Below, one piece after another: positions 61,547 through 64,000 of a stretch of DNA of 64,000 bases. This stretch comes from Flavobacterium sp. JAS (GTDB taxonomy: Bacteria > Bacteroidota > Bacteroidia > Flavobacteriales > Flavobacteriaceae): contig NZ_JAJMOX010000003.1 in assembly GCF_020991455.1 (NCBI RefSeq), positions 1-64,000 on the forward strand. The letters run 5' to 3'. Under the pieces are notes generated by a model. It made no database searches. It was not told the origin of the DNA and saw only the letters and a list, made by a program, of their open reading frames with translations. Every line of letters begins with the position of its first letter. Within the stretch, counting starts at the first letter, position 1. The translations under genes were made by a program, and so were the position numbers.

Positions 61547-64000
61547 TTAATGAATTGCTATTTTAATTCCTAATATAAACGTTCTCGAAGCCGGGAAAGA
61601 GTTGAAATCAATTCCTCCGCCAAGGTTTTGTGCTCTGGCATTGGCTGTGTGGCCATTTATTTCAGGATCATTTCCGGAATAATTTGTAATAGTCAATAGA
61701 TTTTGGCCTATAGCGTATAATCTTATGCTGTCAATAAATTTGGTTGGTTTTAAAAGACTTTCCGGAATAGAATATCCAATCGATAAGTTTTTAAGACGCA
61801 AATAAGAAGCATCTTCAACAAATTTTGAATTTACGTAACTTCCGTATGAACTTTTGTAATAACCATCTCTTGGAATATCGGTATTTTCATTTGTACCGGC
61901 AACCCAACGATTCAAGGCATCTGTACTAGTGCTTGATTCTCCAACCATCTTAGTCATATTGTAAACAGAGTAGTCAAGAGCGCCTTGGAAAAAGACGTTC
62001 ACATCAAAATTTCCAAATCTAAAATCATTATTAAAACCAACAAGATAATGTGGAGTTGAATTTCCTAAATAAGTTCTGTCCTTAGCTGTAATCGCACCGT
62101 CACCATCTAAATCTTCATATTTAGGATCTCCGGGTTTAGATAATGGCTGTGGAGCATAAGTTTCTCCTGTTTTTAATACTCCGGCATATTTAAATCCGTA
62201 TAATAATCCCATTTCTTTTCCAGGTTCCAATCTTGTAAATTCACGACCAGAAACAGTACCACTTGGGTTAGAAGTATTAACACTGATTATTTTAACATTA
62301 TCTGCAAGTGCAACAACCTCTTGTTTATTGTACGCAACATTTAAAGATGTTCTCCAGTAGAATTTATCAGTTTTGAAATTTTCACTGCTTATACCCAATT
62401 CGATTCCTTTATTATCAACTGTACCGGAGTTAAGTGTTTGGGTATTGAATCCCCACCATCCTCCAACAGGTACATCCAAAAGTGCATCTGTCGTTCTTTT
62501 CTTGTAAACATCAATTGTAGCAGTAAGTCTGTCGTTAAAGAACCCCATATCTAAACCAATGTTGGTTTGAGCTTGTTGTTCCCATTTTAAATCAGGATTC
62601 GATAAATTTTTTGGTTCATTACCGCCTACAAAAGAGCCATCAGCAATAGTGACATTCCAAGGAGCAAGATTAGCAAAATATAAATAATCTAATATTCCAT
62701 CACTTCCTGTAATACCATAACTTACTCTTAGTTTTAGTTCTGAAAGAGCCTCTAGATTTTGCATAAATGCCTCTTTTGAGATTCTCCACGCAACTGCTCC
62801 AGATGGAAATGTACCGTATTTGTTATTTGGACCAAAACGAGAAGAACCGTCACGTCTAATTGTAAATGAAGCTAAATATTTATCGTCAAAAGAATAGCTT
62901 AACCTTCCAAAATACGAAGTAAGTTTTGTTTCTTGTTTTTGAGTTTCAGGCTTTAAATAAACAGAAGCACTTTCAAGATTGTAATACGTTAGTATATCAT
63001 TCGCAAAACCAGAACCAGATGCTTTCATTCTTTCGTAAGTATCTTTTTGGTTTGATGTTCCAACCATTGCTGTAAAAGAATGCTGTTCTTTAATATTGAA
63101 CTTATAAGTTAAATATTGTTCTGTAGTCCATCTAAAATAAGTTTTGTTTTCCTCAGATCCAGTACCGTTTAGTGCTGCTCCCGCAACAAGAGTTCGCGGA
63201 GTATATTTGCCCTGAATGTTTTCTTGCCATTCTGCACCAGCGCCAAAATGGTATGTTAAACCTTTGATGATTTCATAATCCAAAAACATGTTTCCATTGA
63301 CTAACCTGTTGATGGTATGATCTGTTGGTTCCAGTAAAAGTGCCAAAGCGTTATCTTTTCCTTGATATTTGTAGTACGAACCGTCAGCATTATAAATAGG
63401 AATTGCCGGTGGTGCTGTCTGGATAGAAAACATTGGAGATAAAATATTGTCACCAAAATCACTGTTGTGACCTTCGCTTGCAGCACCATATACATTGGTT
63501 CCTACCGTTACTTTGTCACTAAATTTTTTCTCAGCTCCAATACGAACAGTATATCGTGTGAAATCAGTATTTTCTATTGCTCCGGTTTGTTTTAGATAAT
63601 TCCCGGATAAGAAAAATTTAGATGTTTTATCGCTTCCGCTAAAAGTAAGCGTTCTGTTTAATACTTCACCCGGACGAGTGGCAGCATCAAACCAATTGGT
63701 ATTAGCAATTGGGAAACTTGCTGGAAAAACTGCCGGTCTGCCATTTTCAGCAGCGATCGCATTTTGAATAGAGGCATATTGTTGCCCATTTAACAATGAT
63801 GGTTCCTGAATAATGTTTTGAAAACCGTCTGAAATTTCACCTTCAATCTGCATTTTACCTGATTTACCTTTTTTGGTAGTAATCATAATAACTCCATTTC
63901 CTCCTCTTGAACCATAAATTGCTGTTGAAGCGGCATCTTTAAGAATCTGGATGCTTTCGATATCATTTGGGCTAATAGATGCTCCGGTGCTTGTAATAAA
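61547..64000 (-). CDS. susC: SusC/RagA TonB-dependent transporter, 3' part
   Basis: This is the last 817 residues of an outer-membrane TonB-dependent transporter; the frame is open to the right edge, so the signal peptide, carboxypeptidase-like domain and TonB box lie outside. The plug ends with the SusC signature [20 protein letters not shown] at the window edge, then [13 protein letters not shown]. The rest is the beta-barrel, with [20 protein letters not shown] and [20 protein letters not shown]. It ends with the aromatic barrel strand [17 protein letters not shown]. It imports oligosaccharides with SusD. A regulator is expected upstream, outside the window. Confidence 0.94.
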   Translation of the reverse strand, partial: FITSTGASISPNDIESIQILKDAASTAIYGSRGGNGVIMITTKKGKSGKMQIEGEISDGFQNIIQEPSLLNGQQYASIQNAIAAENGRPAVFPASFPIANTNWFDAATRPGEVLNRTLTFSGSDKTSKFFLSGNYLKQTGAIENTDFTRYTVRIGAEKKFSDKVTVGTNVYGAASEGHNSDFGDNILSPMFSIQTAPPAIPIYNADGSYYKYQGKDNALALLLEPTDHTINRLVNGNMFLDYEIIKGLTYHFGAGAEWQENIQGKYTPRTLVAGAALNGTGSEENKTYFRWTTEQYLTYKFNIKEQHSFTAMVGTSNQKDTYERMKASGSGFANDILTYYNLESASVYLKPETQKQETKLTSYFGRLSYSFDDKYLASFTIRRDGSSRFGPNNKYGTFPSGAVAWRISKEAFMQNLEALSELKLRVSYGITGSDGILDYLYFANLAPWNVTIADGSFVGGNEPKNLSNPDLKWEQQAQTNIGLDMGFFNDRLTATIDVYKKRTTDALLDVPVGGWWGFNTQTLNSGTVDNKGIELGISSENFKTDKFYWRTSLNVAYNKQEVVALADNVKIISVNTSNPSGTVSGREFTRLEPGKEMGLLYGFKYAGVLKTGETYAPQPLSKPGDPKYEDLDGDGAITAKDRTYLGNSTPHYLVGFNNDFRFGNFDVNVFFQGALDYSVYNMTKMVGESSTSTDALNRWVAGTNENTDIPRDGYYKSSYGSYVNSKFVEDASYLRLKNLSIGYSIPESLLKPTKFIDSIRLYAIGQNLLTITNYSGNDPEINGHTANARAQNLGGGIDFNSFPASRTFILGIKIAIH

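Noticed and set aside
1..64000. CRISPR arrays, tRNA or rRNA genes, insertion sequences, prophage
   Set aside because: No regularly spaced direct repeats, no cloverleaf or rRNA-like stretches, and no transposase or phage proteins were seen on either strand.
39381..64000. Local regulator (hybrid two-component, AraC or ECF sigma/anti-sigma) for the glycan locus
   Set aside because: None of the twelve genes encodes one. It is likely outside the right edge, upstream of susC.

Overview
The window looks like the chromosome of a Flavobacterium-type bacterium (Bacteroidota, Flavobacteriaceae). The DNA is AT-rich. Many promoters carry the Bacteroidota -7 box TAnnTTTG. The proteins include the gliding-motility lipoprotein GldI, two proteins with type IX secretion (T9SS) C-terminal sorting domains, a glutamine synthetase III, fused cyclophilin-FKBP isomerases and a SusC/SusD pair. 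No rRNA, tRNA, insertion sequence, prophage or CRISPR array is visible.

Layout. Positions 1-3906: the end of a large T9SS-secreted protein, a small lipoprotein and a second T9SS substrate. 4095-12330: a TerC-type membrane protein, then two unrelated glutamine synthetases (GSII and GSIII) transcribed divergently, a candidate small RNA, purM and a GNAT acetyltransferase. 12667-18455: an unknown exported protein, a GH92 alpha-mannosidase, a small hypothetical protein and an M61 peptidase. 18555-22286: DUF2805, a sterol-desaturase-like protein, GlsB, AqpZ, DoxX and EamA. 22508-26481: a compact minus-strand operon of a DHH phosphoesterase, gldI and two cyclophilin-FKBP isomerases. 26785-32924: a CLC transporter with fluoride-type motifs, a RidA-family protein, the CbpA/CbpM chaperone pair, a frameshifted lipoprotein gene and several unknown envelope proteins. 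33201-39308: guaA, two LysM proteins and an OsmC protein.

From 39381 to the right edge everything is on the minus strand and reads as one polysaccharide-utilisation-type locus. In transcription order it holds susC (cut by the edge), susD, an aryl-sulfate sulfotransferase-like lipoprotein, a di-haem cytochrome c lipoprotein, a large DUF6067-like putative glycosidase, a DUF5107-TPR protein, an M60-like peptidase, an M1 aminopeptidase, a GH110 alpha-1,3-galactosidase, a DUF3472/DUF5077 protein, a GH109-type enzyme and a GH95-type glycosidase. GH109 (alpha-GalNAc), GH110 (alpha-1,3-Gal) and GH95 (alpha-1,2-Fuc) match the terminal sugars of A, B and H-type glycans. M60 peptidases are known to attack O-glycosylated, mucin-like proteins. 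The inferred job is therefore stepwise uptake and dismantling of an O-glycoprotein carrying blood-group-like caps. The redox cytochrome, sulfotransferase and two poorly characterised large proteins are the most novel partners. Several genes of this locus have a strong stem-loop 29-48 nt ahead of their start codon.

Intergenic DNA carries several families of interspersed imperfect palindromes, repeated at distant points of the window. These account for most of the longer gene-free stretches.
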